A stretch of DNA of 64,000 nt from Mesaphorura yosii (lineage: Eukaryota > Arthropoda > Collembola > Poduromorpha > Tullbergiidae), in the NCBI GenBank assembly GCA_009869945.1, contig WIXG01000037.1:62001-126000 (forward strand), in the 5' to 3' direction. A program made the translations under genes and the position numbers. The notes under the pieces are model-generated. The model worked only from the letters and a program-made list of their open reading frames with translations, searched no databases and was not told the origin of the DNA. Shown here piece after piece: positions 26,107 through 38,575 of this stretch (positions are counted from its first letter, which is position 1; every line of letters begins with the position of its first letter).

Positions 26107-29100
26107 GTCAGTACCTCCCATGCCAGGGCAAGCACTTTGTGGGTTGATGATGCATTGCTGCTTGCCAAGTTGCTCATTTCCCCTTTCATTTAAAGCACTC
26201 TTTACTCGCTCGCCCGAGTCCGAGCCCCGCAGCTCAGTTCAGTCATCTTTTACCCTAAATCCTTGTTCCATCGCTTTTGCTGCTTTTCACGCACGGGAAG
26301 ACCAGCTCCTGACTGCCTGCTTAATTAACCCAGAATGCAGGACGCAGGATGCTCGAATGAGTACACGAGTAAAATAGTCAAAGTCAATTAATTAAAATGC
26401 AATTACAATTCATTTGCTTCACATTCACATTTGAATCATTGTCGTGCGGTGCGGCGCGGTGCGCATTGATTAATTGATTTGCATTGCTGTGCCGTCCACG
26501 TCGCTGTCGCGTTCATTATTGGCGCGCGTCCCTTTCATCTTTCGCAGCGCAGCGGTTAGCAAAGTGTGCAGCGAGCGGTTTGCTCGCAAGAAGCGACAAT
26601 GGTTTTGACAATACACCGAAAGGCTGGCTGTACTGTATTGTGTAGAAATGGAATGCGTAAGCGTCAAACGTGTTCTGCGTAAGACGAGTGTCCAAATTAG
26701 TTTCCGGATACAGCACACTCATTCTGGTTGGAGACAGATCCCAAATACTACAACAATTCGTTCACGCAGCCACAGCCACCTTAAACAAAGGCCGGGCTCT
26801 CCTCTCAAGTTTTCCATAATGATTTTAGTTTGGAAATCCTTTTCCTCCGAGACAACATTTAAAGTGTATAAACACTGCAAGCAGATGATCGTGGTGGTAA
26901 ACTTGCTTTGCACGAGTGCGGGCACAAGCACAAGTTTGAGTCAAGTATCTGTGGCTTCGGCGTGGCAGCAGACCTGAAACGTTGAAAAAGGACAAAGGCA
27001 GAAAAGGGCAGCAGCAAGAAATGTAACGCAGAAACTTTTAAAAGTTTCTTGCGCTCAGCTGCGCTGCGTTGCACTTTGTTCTGGCCTAGCCTACTGTATA
27101 CATACCAAATTATTATTCTGTGAGCTTAACTTTATTACTTTAAATGAACAAAATATCCTTCATCTCACTTCCACCGAGCTAAGCCACTCCACCCTCAAAT
27201 ACGCGTACGCTGCCCTGCTCAGGCCAGACTCGCTGGTAATGAAGTATGAAGATGTGGGGTTCTTGCTTGGTTCCTCTCGTTCAATTTCACAATTTATTTA
27301 CAACAACTGTCACTTTAAAGGATAAAACCTAATAATCATAATAATGGTCGTATAAATACGCACTACTGAATGATGCTGCAGGAGTGCAGAAGTACCAGAT
27401 AGAGTGTGATTGCGAGTGGAGGGCTAGCCAGCAGTCAGTACGGTACAAAGAGCAAAAGCAATAGAAGGTTACTTTTTGAGCGAACGAACAGCTCCTGCTA
27501 TTTCTATTGCTATATTAAGAGAAGACCCCAAACTTTGTAGTCGTATTTTGTATTTGTACAATACTGCACTGTCATTATGCCATTGTTTCTTCGTGATAAG
27601 GTTAAAACTAAAAAGTAGTTAATGGCAGCGCTTTGCTTTGCTTGGTGACTGGGGCTCTTGGCTTGAGTTTTATTAGCGTACTAAAAGTGATCATGAAATA
27701 ATGGAAATTTGCATGAAATCAATCGTTACGTACGGTATGCTTGGACTAGGAGCATGACGTCATGAATGCGCAAATAGTTGAGTCTTCATTTGCTAAATTC
27801 ATTCATGTACCTCACAGACAGTACGAACATAAGCACAGGTATGTTTCTCATTTTATCTCTCATGTGATTGTGAATGCCAAATGCGATTCGAGAGAGACGC
27901 TCTTCGCTCGCTCATCTCGCATTAGCATAAATTGTGACATTCTTTCCTTTCTTATTTAAAGTCTCATTCCCTAATCTGGGCTCGACTCAGGTCAGCTGAT
28001 TTGCTGGGCTCGCACACGAATTTTGGCTGCATTTAATTGCATTCGAGATTTTTCCACCTTTTTTGCCGCGATAAGGATAAATTCCGAACTATAATCTGGC
28101 GAGTGGCGATTGAGATTGGCGCTGACTGCAGTCCGAAGCTCTGGCATATTGGCTTGACGAGATTTAACCGAGCAGGAAAATACAAAATAAATATCAGCGG
28201 TGCTCGAGAAGATAACTCACTTAATCCGCACCGCGTTCCCTCATGACAATAATTATTTAGACTTATCACTCTTTAATGAAGCAATTAGTACGTCATGGAG
28301 CCAGCCACATTTAATACGTAGCTCGAAGAAATGAGAGGTTTCATTTGTGTCTACTTCCACATCTATACGTGCATGCTACGGGACGGACGAAGTACCTGCC
28401 TGCAATTAACTCAGCAACTTTTCATTCATTAGTGCGAGCACAGCATAGCTACATGTATTTAGTTTTGCGTTGCGTGGCTCTCGGCTTTGGCTCTGCCTTT
28501 GCCATATTTTTTGTCTTGTCTCTTGCGTACCTCTGCGTTGCACGCTTGATGCACATTCTTAATGAAAAAGAACCTTGGTTACTTTATGTATCATGTTGTG
28601 GCTGTGGCTTCGTTTTAAAGCTTTCAAGACCGAGTTTTTTGTTCTTTGCTGTATTTCCCTTGCAAAACAAGCTGTATTGAGAGTTATTCGCATTTGTTAT
28701 GCTGGCCTTTGTTCCGTGTGATTTGAGACAATGTAGCGATGGCAAAAGTGAGGTGCATACAGTATTTTGTGCGCAGCACACCGCAAATTGGAAAGTGGAA
28801 TTGAAAAATTATCACGCGTAATTTTACATCTTACTGTTTGGCTGTTTTACGCCTTAAACTTTTCGTAAATGCGATTATGATGATGGTGGTGGCGTTTTAT
28901 TCCTAATCACCTGAGATTGCAACAATCAAACCGCGACTGACTGACTGCTCATGATTTAGTGCGTAATACTTTTACATTAGCGAGCTTCGTTTCCTTTCAC
29001 AAGACCTGACTCGAAGAACTTTTCGCTTGGGCAAAATTATCGATGCTGCTCCCTCGTCTCCGTCGCTGTTATCAGCGAACAACGAATTTTTGCGGAAAGG

Positions 29101-32100
29101 ATTTAGTGTTGCGTGTTGATTTTCTTAATTTGTTCTCGGCTTAACTCGCGGGATTAAAAGCTTTCCGAGATTACGAATTACAAATCTGCGCTCAAAGAGC
29201 ATACAGGGCACGGAGCACTTTGGAGATCCACTTGAATTATCTCTCTTATGAAAACATAACAGCTAGCGAATAAAAATCTCTTTGTTCTTTCAAGCCTTCC
29301 TTTTCTCTCCTTCATAAGACTAGGCAATTTACAGCGCAAGAAGAGAAAATGGATTTATAGCAGGAGTTGAGTTGAAGAGTGAAAGAATATGCGAGACAGA
29401 AAAGGGTTCATGTTTCTTTTGGTAATGTGCGTAATGGTAATGTGAACTTGTCATAATAAAGTTACTCATTCCTTCTCCGCCGCCCGCTCTGCTCTTCTCT
29501 TCTGCTCTGAGGTTATTAGATTTTGAGACATGGAAAGAAACTGCGACCGGCCAGGCCAGAGAGGAAGGAGAAAAAGAGATCTCGAATCTCCCACTTGCAC
29601 GCGCAGCGCAAAGGAGAAACCTGACTTTTGACTTCAGCCTCAGCTCTCTGCTCTGGCTCACTGGAACTGAATTGGTTCTTCGAATCGGCAGTGACCGAAG
29701 AGATACAAAATTGGTCTGAGAAGTGAGGGGATATGATACGGTCAAATAATAGAAATCTTCCGAAATTCTTTCGTGAAGATGAGGATGCACATGTTCTCGA
29801 TTTTCGTCGCGTCGTCACAGGCATTGACTACTTTTAGCGGAGATTTTATGCATTAAATTGTAGCTGTTCATCGCATAATCCTAAAATGTACACGTTGCAA
29901 AGGCCACGCTGTGGATTGATCTTTGCAAAGATGACAGATCAGCTTAAACGTGCGACTATTTTGTCTTTGTCAGTAGATAAAGAGATTGAGTTTTTTTTGT
30001 CAGTTGTTCGCGTACACGGAGCGTAAAGTAGAAACCAATAGCAAAGGCAATCCACCCACCTACTTTTCTCATTGTGTGTGTTATTCTACTAAAATATTTT
30101 AGTTACCTCGAAAATGTCAATGTCAGTCATCAACTCATCTATCTGTACAGTGCCGTGTGGATTGTGGAATGCTACTGCCAGAGCCAAATGAGCCAATCCC
30201 CCAGCACAAAGTACGCATACATAATTTGTGTGTACCACAGCAGAATGCAGAAAATAGCCTTTAAAATCTGCTGCTGTAATGTCTTCGCATGCCTTTATGC
30301 TTTGTACTCCGCTCTCAATGTCATTCTAAGAAAATTATGTTTCGCCTTTAATTTATGCTTTGCAGCATCATTCAAGTGCGTGCCCTCACTATCCAAGCAA
30401 TACAACATATTGCTCGCTAATTACTGCCAAGAGTCGAGTCTCGCCGAATCTTGAGTCTCTTGAGTCGATTAATATTGTTGTCCGTTGTCGCCGCTGCTGT
30501 TCTGTATTGTTTGTTGCTTATGCGTAACAAACTTCTTTTCTGAGGTTGATGCTGAAATTGTATCATGCTTATAATAATAATAGTTAGTTCCGTTCCATTT
30601 CTTTTACTATTACGATTCTCATCATGATCATAACAGCTTCTGCATGAAGCAGTTGGCACTGCCGCCGCGTCGCCTTTATCATCGCAAACAATGCGTGCTG
30701 TTCTCCAATACCGTTGTTTTCAACTTGAATTTTATGCGTGCATGTTGGCCTGCTGATTTTGGCTTTGAATTTGGGTTTGGCCTGCTATGCATGCGCAGAA
30801 TGTAGTTCAATCCTTTCGCATTGCAACCTAAACCTTTGAACATATGAATATGCGCTGTAATGCATTGCATTTGCGTGCAGTGCAAGTTTCTGTTTCAAAT
30901 TTCGTAACCTTTCGCTCGAGCAGACCAACTTAATTTTAAAAAAGCCATAAATGAGATAATTTCCATTTATCTCACATTGTGGTTTACTGTTTTGAATTGG
31001 CTTCACATGCAATGAATTGAAACGCAAACCAGCCATGTCATGTCATTAGAATTCAGTTTTTCAGCAGGCTTGCGAATAAATTCGCCGCTACTGCCATTCA
31101 CAACGTCACAATTTATGTCGTGTGATTGCTGCGCATTTTGTAATTATTTTGAGTAATATTACCAATTAATCAATGACTGAAATCTTTGACTTTTCTCCAT
31201 CATTCATCGTCCACGAGTTTACGCACTGAATTAGCCTCGAAAGCTGAAGCCGTTGCTCGTAAAAGTCTTGCAGCGCTTTTATTATTGCCATTACGCACCG
31301 CTTACAACAAATTGTTGTTGAGGAGCAGTGCATAAATCGGAACAGGACGGTTAGATGAGGTGAGGCTAAAAGGCAAGACCAAATAAATCAACCGTGACTG
31401 AAAACTATCCATAAAAGATGTGCAACTTTTTTATGTATTTTCTTCTCTTGAGAAATGGAAGGATGCGATAAACTAAACTCAAGCTTATGAGAATGCGTAC
31501 CCGTACGCAGATGACGGGTTCTGGATGCTGCAAACTGCGATCTGCGAGGAGCAAAAAGTAAAGAGGAAAGCTGGCTGCGATAAAAATGGTATAATCCTAT
31601 AAAAGCTGCTCATATCTTTATGCTTGTTTGTATTATGCTATTTATGAATCTCAACAAGATTTTATCCGTCTCGCCTCGCACTATGCTGGCTGTTGGACGA
31701 CGGACACATTTACTGCGTGGGCGCATGACTTGTTCCTTATTGACTGCATAACTTACGGAAGCCTCTGCTGAGAGTTACAAGCTATTCAATTACTGCAACA
31801 ATTTCTTGATGTAATATATGGTTTGCCAGCCAGAAACTGGATTCATACTTCATTCTGTCCTCCGAGCCGCTCCGTCTCGTCTTTTGTGCATGAGAAAGAG
31901 AAGATGTGATTTCATGTTTCTTGTTTCCGTGCTTGGAGCATGTGCTTTGAGGAGAAAAGGTTTCCTGTTGTGCTTTCCGTGTGATGTTTAATGTGAAAGA
32001 CACGAGTTCAAAGGCAGAAACCGTGCTCGCGAGCCCTGCATGGCCTGACTCGGTCGGTTGCGTGTCTGCCGCGAACACCTGCTTGCGCCTTGCGCTATGC

Positions 32101-35100
32101 TCCTGCTCCTGTTACGTTAAACACAGTTTCTGTTTCTGCTGCTCTGCTCCCACTCCCAATCTTGTACTACATGAATAAATAAATCATTCAATTTCCACAA
32201 AATATATGAGGCGCAGCGAAACACAATTCTGGTATTTTATGTGTGCTGTTAAAACTACACTTTTGCCTTTGCTCTGCACAAGCCAAGCAAGAAGCAAGGC
32301 TTCTTCGCCAAAGGTGTAATAATTTAACGTGCAATTTTATGACAATTCAAAACAGTAATGTAATACACTGGTTACAGTGCAATTTATTGGGATTGCCACG
32401 TTGTAAATTTTACTCTGCTATCTTGCCATTTACTCATACCGTGCTATTTTTTTCTGGCGCTGAGCTCGTACTTAATCATCTCTGATTTCATACGCAAAAA
32501 CACAGCCATAGCACACAAACTTTTTCTTTCGATGCGATTACATTTTATTCATAATTTTGTTATGGTTGGCAGCATCTCATAAAGTGTGACATACATTCAC
32601 ATTCACATTGAGCGACTTACCAGAAATTTGTTGGCGTTCTTATTCCAATTCGAACATGCCTCATTCGATAGCGAAGGCGTGCATTTATAATTTCTGCTGG
32701 TTATGTGAGTTTGAGTGATGAATATCGCCGCGCAGTACTTCGTTAAACTGGGCATTCATACAAATACAAAATTGCATACGTCGAAGTCGATGTCGATGTG
32801 AGAGCAGCCGCAGCCGCAATAAGCATAATGGCTATAGTGATTATGATGCTGATGCTGATTGCACTTGTGTGGTGCGTGAAACAAGTCGCACAGGCAGGCA
32901 GAGTGAAGAGTTGATGTTGATGAAATTGAATGGAGAAAATGGTGTCAGTCAAAATTTCTTTATTATACTTGTTCACGGTGTTCATGTTTAAATAATGTTT
33001 ATATGGTGTATTATTTATATTTACTCTTTCCCCTGCGATGCATACATAGTATTTTACTGCGCTGCGAGCAAGGAGCTCGAGTAAGACTTGGGAGTTACTG
33101 AGTTACAACAATGTTACGGTTATGGGGCTTAAAAATATGCAGTTCCTGCTGTACCAGGCTATACGCTTGCCATGTCATCGAATGTTGAGCCGCAGAGTGA
33201 ACTTGAGCCGAGCCCAGTAAAGTTTAGGTATAGAAACGACACATTTTTGGGTTTCTCATTTGTCCATTCATATCCATTGTTACTTGGTGCGTATTTTTGG
33301 TGCTTACGATCGAGAACGTGAAAATCTCTCTTCTCTTTTTGTCTCTGCACTCCATTTCGTGGTGTTGAAGTTCTTGATGGGCTTGCGCAGTGCATACACA
33401 ATGTTCGCATTGTCGAGGTGCGGGATCGAAATTCCCACAATGAAGAGATGATATTTATTTATATTTGCCGTAATAATAACAATGTGCTAACTTTGTGTTC
33501 TCAATGCTATTAACATAGTAATGCCTGTCTGCATTGTCGTTGCCTACATTTCGAATTCAGAGTACAATTTACCACCAGTTTCATGCTTGGCGTGAGATAC
33601 CAGCCGCAGCCACGCCACGGCACGCAGCGCAAGATCCCATTTTAATAAGCAGTCAGCAGTTTACTGTTTGCTGGGTCTGCCACTGTGCTTTGCATTGGGC
33701 ATTGAGCATGTCGACGAATCGTGGTCGGTGCTTCACGAGCTCGGCATTCACGACCACAAATCGATTACACAATTAACTTTTATCTCTTCTTTATGCGCTG
33801 GCTGCATTTACTCACCCATTTTTCCTGTAATAAAAAATGAATGCTCGCCTTCTTCACGACTCGCGTTTTAAAGACGGAGACGGAAAGTGTGATACGCTTT
33901 TCTTCGACGCGAGTTCGCACTGTGCTGAAGCGTTGTAATGAAATATTCATGCATGTCATTCGAAAAGTCGTAAAAACCAGGAGCCAGCCTTCAGACTTCA
34001 TATTCACATTTCTATCAACGCTGCAGCAGCGAGCAGCGCAGCAATGAAAAGAAGTTGGTTGAAAAGTAAGTCATTAGTTAAAGACAGGGTTATCGTGTTC
34101 AATCACAGTGGCAATGGCGATTTTTAAGAAAATGTCAGTCAGGGCACGAAAGTCAGGAATTACAATGGAATATGAATAGAATAGAAAATTACTAAATTAC
34201 GAATTGTGGTACAGTGCAGCAATGTTTTAGAGTAAACACGTCAGAGTCGACGGCTAAAGTGTATTTAATTTACATGGGAATTAGATTTAGTTAAATGGTG
34301 CGCTGCCCTGTCACTGCCATTGTCATTCATCACTCTTCTGTTCTGCGTTCTCGTTTTGGTCGACGGCTATTGTTGGCTGTAAATATGCTTGCAGTCCATT
34401 ACTTTACGGACCCAGCCAGCCTGTGCTGTGCGGCTGAACTGATAAAACAATGATTGAATCAATGCGTAGTGGAGGGCATTAGGCGGAAATCTCGCATCAG
34501 GATCATAAAACGATATGACATAATATTATACGTACTGTTATTGCCTGTAACCCTTTGGCTCAGCTCTCCCACTGCGTTTCAAGAGTGTTTTTCACTCACT
34601 GCGCTGTTGCCGCTGCCGGGTCTCCGCGGTTCCGTCTTCTTCTCGGCTCTCAGCATAAACATAAGCGTCTTGTCGGTCTCGGTCGGTCGTCGGTCTTGTT
34701 TCTACTCAAATAAAACGAACCTTTTCTCATTTAGGCTCATTCTTCTTCCTTCTTTACGCTTTGGCTTGGCCACGACTCGCTGGCATGCCTTTTTATTTCA
34801 TTTTCATTGGATTATAAGATACATAACACTTTATAACAATAAAAATAAAAACTGTACTTGGATTTCTTTTGTGTGGAAACATTTCTTAAAGGAGAAGTTA
34901 CTTTGTGACAATGCATACGCAAGAAGGAGGAAAATTTAAGAGAGCTAAAAACTCATTAGTTGGGTTATATAAATGCAATTATTTATATTTCTGTGGTGCA
35001 GGCAATGCAACTTCAACACGTGAAGCACATTGTAATGAAGTACAGCACAGAGCACTGCGTTATGGTTGACTTCAATTCTCAACCTACTTTGTAGCCAGGA

Positions 35101-37751
35101 TAATGTTTTATCATCATCGTCATTACTTGGCTAATGTACTTCGCATTACCTGACTTTACGGCTACACCGCGTACAGCAACAGCAAAGCGTCAAGTCAAGT
35201 GTTGGTGCTCTTTTATCTCTTGCATTCTTTACTCTCTTCGTTTACGACAGGAACTCGCTCACGCTCGAGCTCAACAAGAAATGCCATTACCACCGCCTTG
35301 CAGAGCACAGCGTTGAGCTCTTTCCTTTTTATGCCGTAATGAAATGAATTAAGCGCACTTTATTCACACACACATAATACAATTTAGTCAACACTTCATA
35401 ATTACAATAATAAATTGCAGCGTGAATTCGTGAATCGCCGCGATGATATTTCCTCACCCGCCCGCTTGCATTCGCTTTTGCAGGCTGTAGAAAAGAAATG
35501 AAATTGAATCTTCAAAAAGTGAACGAAAGTGTGAACGAGCACTTGTGACTTGAGACGCACTTGATCAGTGCGCAATGCGCTGCGCGATTTTTAGATCCGT
35601 GTCCAATGAAATGAGTAACGACAAATAGAAAGTGAGCTTTATGAGTCCTGAGGCAAATGCGCACTGCTTAAATGCTTTCGTCCGCTTAACGCATTTTAAA
35701 ATTAATTGACTTGATTTCCTGGAATCTGCGCATTAATCAATCCATCACCGCCCCATTTCAACATTTTACAGTTAGCCTGGTTTCATCGCTTAGTCTTCAC
35801 GAAATCCAATACAAAACACGATTTAATGGGCTCCATTTCTGTTTCTTGTTCGCAGGTGCTGAAGTTGTCACTGAACAAAGTGAAGCGGATTGAGGATCCC
35901 GAGAGCTTTCTGTGCCGCTCCGTTCTCATCAACAACACAATCAAAAGACTTCAACGGGAGGTGCGTGAGGAGAAAATGATGCGTCATGGTGGCTCCGGTG
36001 GCTACTTCTCAAAGCTCTCGATGCATTCTTCGTTCCGAAAAAGTTTCACCTCATCGCCTCCGAGACTCAGCGATCTTCATCGTCTCTGTGCTCCGCCAGA
36101 AGACTTAATGGACGATGATGATGGCTCGTTGTCTCTTCTCTCTCCCGTGTCACCGCCTCCTACAATAATCATACCAAACCTACCGTGCATCTCAACCACC
36201 ACCACTTCATTTACATCCTCGACACCTTCCTCCACAACCTGCAACCAGCTCGTGGACCCGCTCAGCCATTTGAGCAACAGCAACGAGGGCGGCAGAAACA
36301 GTTCCGCAAGTGATAACGATAGCTCGGAATTCTGCAACGGGAACGGTGTCAGCAGTACAAATAGTCGTAAGCGAGTGTTGTCGGACGACGAAGACGACAG
36401 TTGTGATGTTCTCAGTCAAATCTATATTCCACCTACTCCGTGCATCATTTCCGCAATTGACGATGATAGCAGTAAGGACCGCCTCGACGCCTGTGACTCG
36501 ACTTCACTTTCCAGTGCGGCTGCCCCGAATTCGAACACTGAAAGCTACTCTGCACCAAAGGAGGCCACTTCGCTTGGTGATGCTGGCAATTCCAAGAAGC
36601 CACGGCTGAGTTTGCTGAGTGACGATGACGAAGATCACTGTGTAAGCAGCACGAGCCACAGTCACGGTCACGGCGTCACCTTCAACGGTAATGTCGTTAT
36701 TGACTCTTCGTGCACGGACACTTCACACAATTCAGCACTCACGGATTCAAATGCCAGTTCTGTCGCCAGCCTGTCCTACGCCGCTTGCACGAGTTCTACG
36801 TACGCGCCAGCGCCGACGGAAGTCACGTCCAGCAGCTGCAGAGCCAGCATGAGCGACGATGATGACGTGGATATTGATATTGATGTTGTGGGTGACTGTG
36901 AAACGAGTGACTGGCCGACGCTTCCAATTCACTACGGTTCGGCAATATCGTCAAAGAGCACCACGACAATCATCACAACTGCGCCAGCCACTTTGGTGAC
37001 AAATACGACCACGATGACAACAAATTCCTGCTTAACTCACCACCTGCCGCTCATTCATCAGTACAGCCTTGATGATGAATTGGATCTTTCAACGTCTTCG
37101 CCAATGTCAGCTGATGTGTCAGATTCCATCTCACCTTCCACGCTGGAAGGCAATGGAAATGGCAATGAAAGCGATGGTGACAGCCTCGAGTGCAAAAGCA
37201 GCAGTAGCAACGCTATCGCCATCGCTAATCGAGAGATTACGAGTTCGTTCGATGATGAAGATGAGTTGTCTTTATTGGATAACACCAAAGAGAACACGTG
37301 CACACTTCCTCAACTGCTTTCCTGCTCGTCATCGCTATCATCTTCGATTGCTGCATCCTACTCGACGACCAGCACGGGCGTAAACAATAACAACACATGT
37401 TCCTCGTCATCGCCGTTCTATTGTTCACCTGCTGCAGCGTCTCCAGCGACTCTTCAGACGCTGTCTTCAATGTCTCCGCTCGACCCGCAGTCTCTGCATA
37501 ACAAATGTGCGGCTAATTCTTTCATGAGTGTGTGCAACAGCTTTAATAGCAACAACAACAGCAATTGCGGCTCTATTAACTGCAACAACAACAGCTCGAG
37601 CAACAGCAGCATGGAGGAGAATTCCCCGGACAAGCAGCAGCATCAACCACCGCCCTCACCATCGCAGTATAGTTCGTGCGGACACTCGACCATTTTCAGT
37701 GAACTTCAGTCAACCGTTTTCCATAGTCTGATTACGTCGCTCGAAACTTGA
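25960..37751 (+). CDS. tara: Taranis-like SERTA-domain transcriptional and cell-cycle regulator
   Basis: Two coding exons, 25960-26106 and 35856-37751, join in phase 0 across a 9749-base intron (GTCAGT donor, TTCTTGTTCGCAG acceptor) to give 680 residues. The SERTA motif is split by the intron: KYRQREERKK (40-49) is followed by VLKLSLNKVKRIEDPES and CRSVLINNTIKRLQREV (about 50-85). Further on are PPRLSDLHRL, two basic-acidic modules (RKRVLSDDEDD near 219 and KKPRLSLLSDDDED near 297), long Ser/Thr and Asn runs, and a C-terminal block ending SELQSTVFHSLITSLET that I recall as typical of insect Taranis. Family proteins (Drosophila Taranis, vertebrate SERTAD1-4) act in the nucleus, linking cyclin/CDK and E2F activity to PHD-bromodomain chromatin factors; fly Taranis also affects sleep and trithorax-group function. 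The protein is shorter than the fly one as I remember it. Identity as a SERTA protein is firm; orthology to Taranis is likely. Confidence 0.87.
26107..35855 (+). other. 9.7 kb intron of the Taranis-like gene
   Basis: The intron separates the 49-codon first coding exon from the large SERTA exon and is far longer than the 57-411 base introns seen at the right end of the window. I see no convincing nested gene on either strand. One exon-like segment with good splice signals (35484-35631) sits just before the 3' end and is listed separately. The length suggests room for enhancers, but nothing in the sequence identifies one. Confidence 0.75.
35484..35631 (+). other. Exon-like segment in the Taranis-like intron (possible poison exon)
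   Basis: It starts after a good acceptor (TTCGCTTTTGCAG, ending 35483) and ends before GTGAGC at 35632, giving 148 bases. If spliced between the two coding exons, phase 0 reading meets TGA after five codons, so its inclusion would stop translation in the middle of the SERTA motif. It might instead be an alternative 5' untranslated exon. Splice-site resemblance is the only evidence. Confidence 0.25.
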
Positions 37752-38575
37752 ATCATGCTTCATGCAGCCAGCCACCAGCAACGCCACCACGAATCGAGTG
37801 GAATCTTGTACAGTGTAATGTTTGTAAGAGAAAAGCAGTGCAGCAGCACGCACGAAGCACGTATAATCGAGTTTCCTAAATATTTTAATCCTTCGTGTCG
37901 TACTGTTAACTATCGCATTCGGTGGCCATCAATTTCGTATTTTAAAATTTTATTAAGAAATGTGAACTGTAGACTAGAAACGGCATGATTAGAGGCAGAG
38001 GGTTATCAAACTACGAACTTTCATTAGGGTAAGATTTAAGATTGCATAGTTTGTAATACTTAATTGATAATTCAATGTGTGCTATTCTATTCATTAATTC
38101 TTGGCCACGTTTTTATTGAATATTTGTACCGCCGCATTCGCGCTTGCAGCATAAATGAAGTGATATTGCTTATGTTGCGTTGCATTTTGGCTCGATTCTT
38201 GATGTCCATTCACTCTAATGTACGGGCTATGGAGAGGAATGCCTGAGAGACATCCGTGAGTTAATTTGGTTCACCTTGAGTGAATTGAAATGCAGTATTG
38301 TATGATAATGATAATAATTCTTACCTTAACATACCTTGCGTTGAGACCATTGTGGGGAATTTCTCAGACATCAACAACCACTTAGAAGAAGACGCTTTTA
38401 GAATTAGAAACTTATCCTTTCAGAGAAAAAGTCTTTTACCTTTGATTGGTTGCCTTACCTTTGTACTGTGTACGTGTACAAACCTCACCTTACCTTTCGC
38501 ATTACGAATTCTTTGGGAGAGACAACAAAAATTGAACTCGGCACAAGGAATAAAAGGCATTCACAGTTATGCTAT
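37752..38575 (+). other. Likely 3' UTR of the Taranis-like gene
   Basis: After the TGA at 37749-37751 the sequence becomes AT-rich with no coding frame of note. The first canonical AATAAA on this strand is at 38549-38554, about 800 bases downstream, and is the best candidate poly(A) signal. The exact cleavage site is not visible. Confidence 0.45.

Noticed and set aside
25835-26377. 180-codon + frame overlapping the Taranis-like first coding exon
   Set aside because: It begins with GTG, not ATG, and runs through the splice donor at 26107. The ATG 25960 frame joins the SERTA core in phase and completes the motif, so this frame is a shadow.
29329-29790. 153-codon minus-strand frame
   Set aside because: Serine-rich low-information sequence on the reverse of a purine-rich tract; no motif or gene structure.
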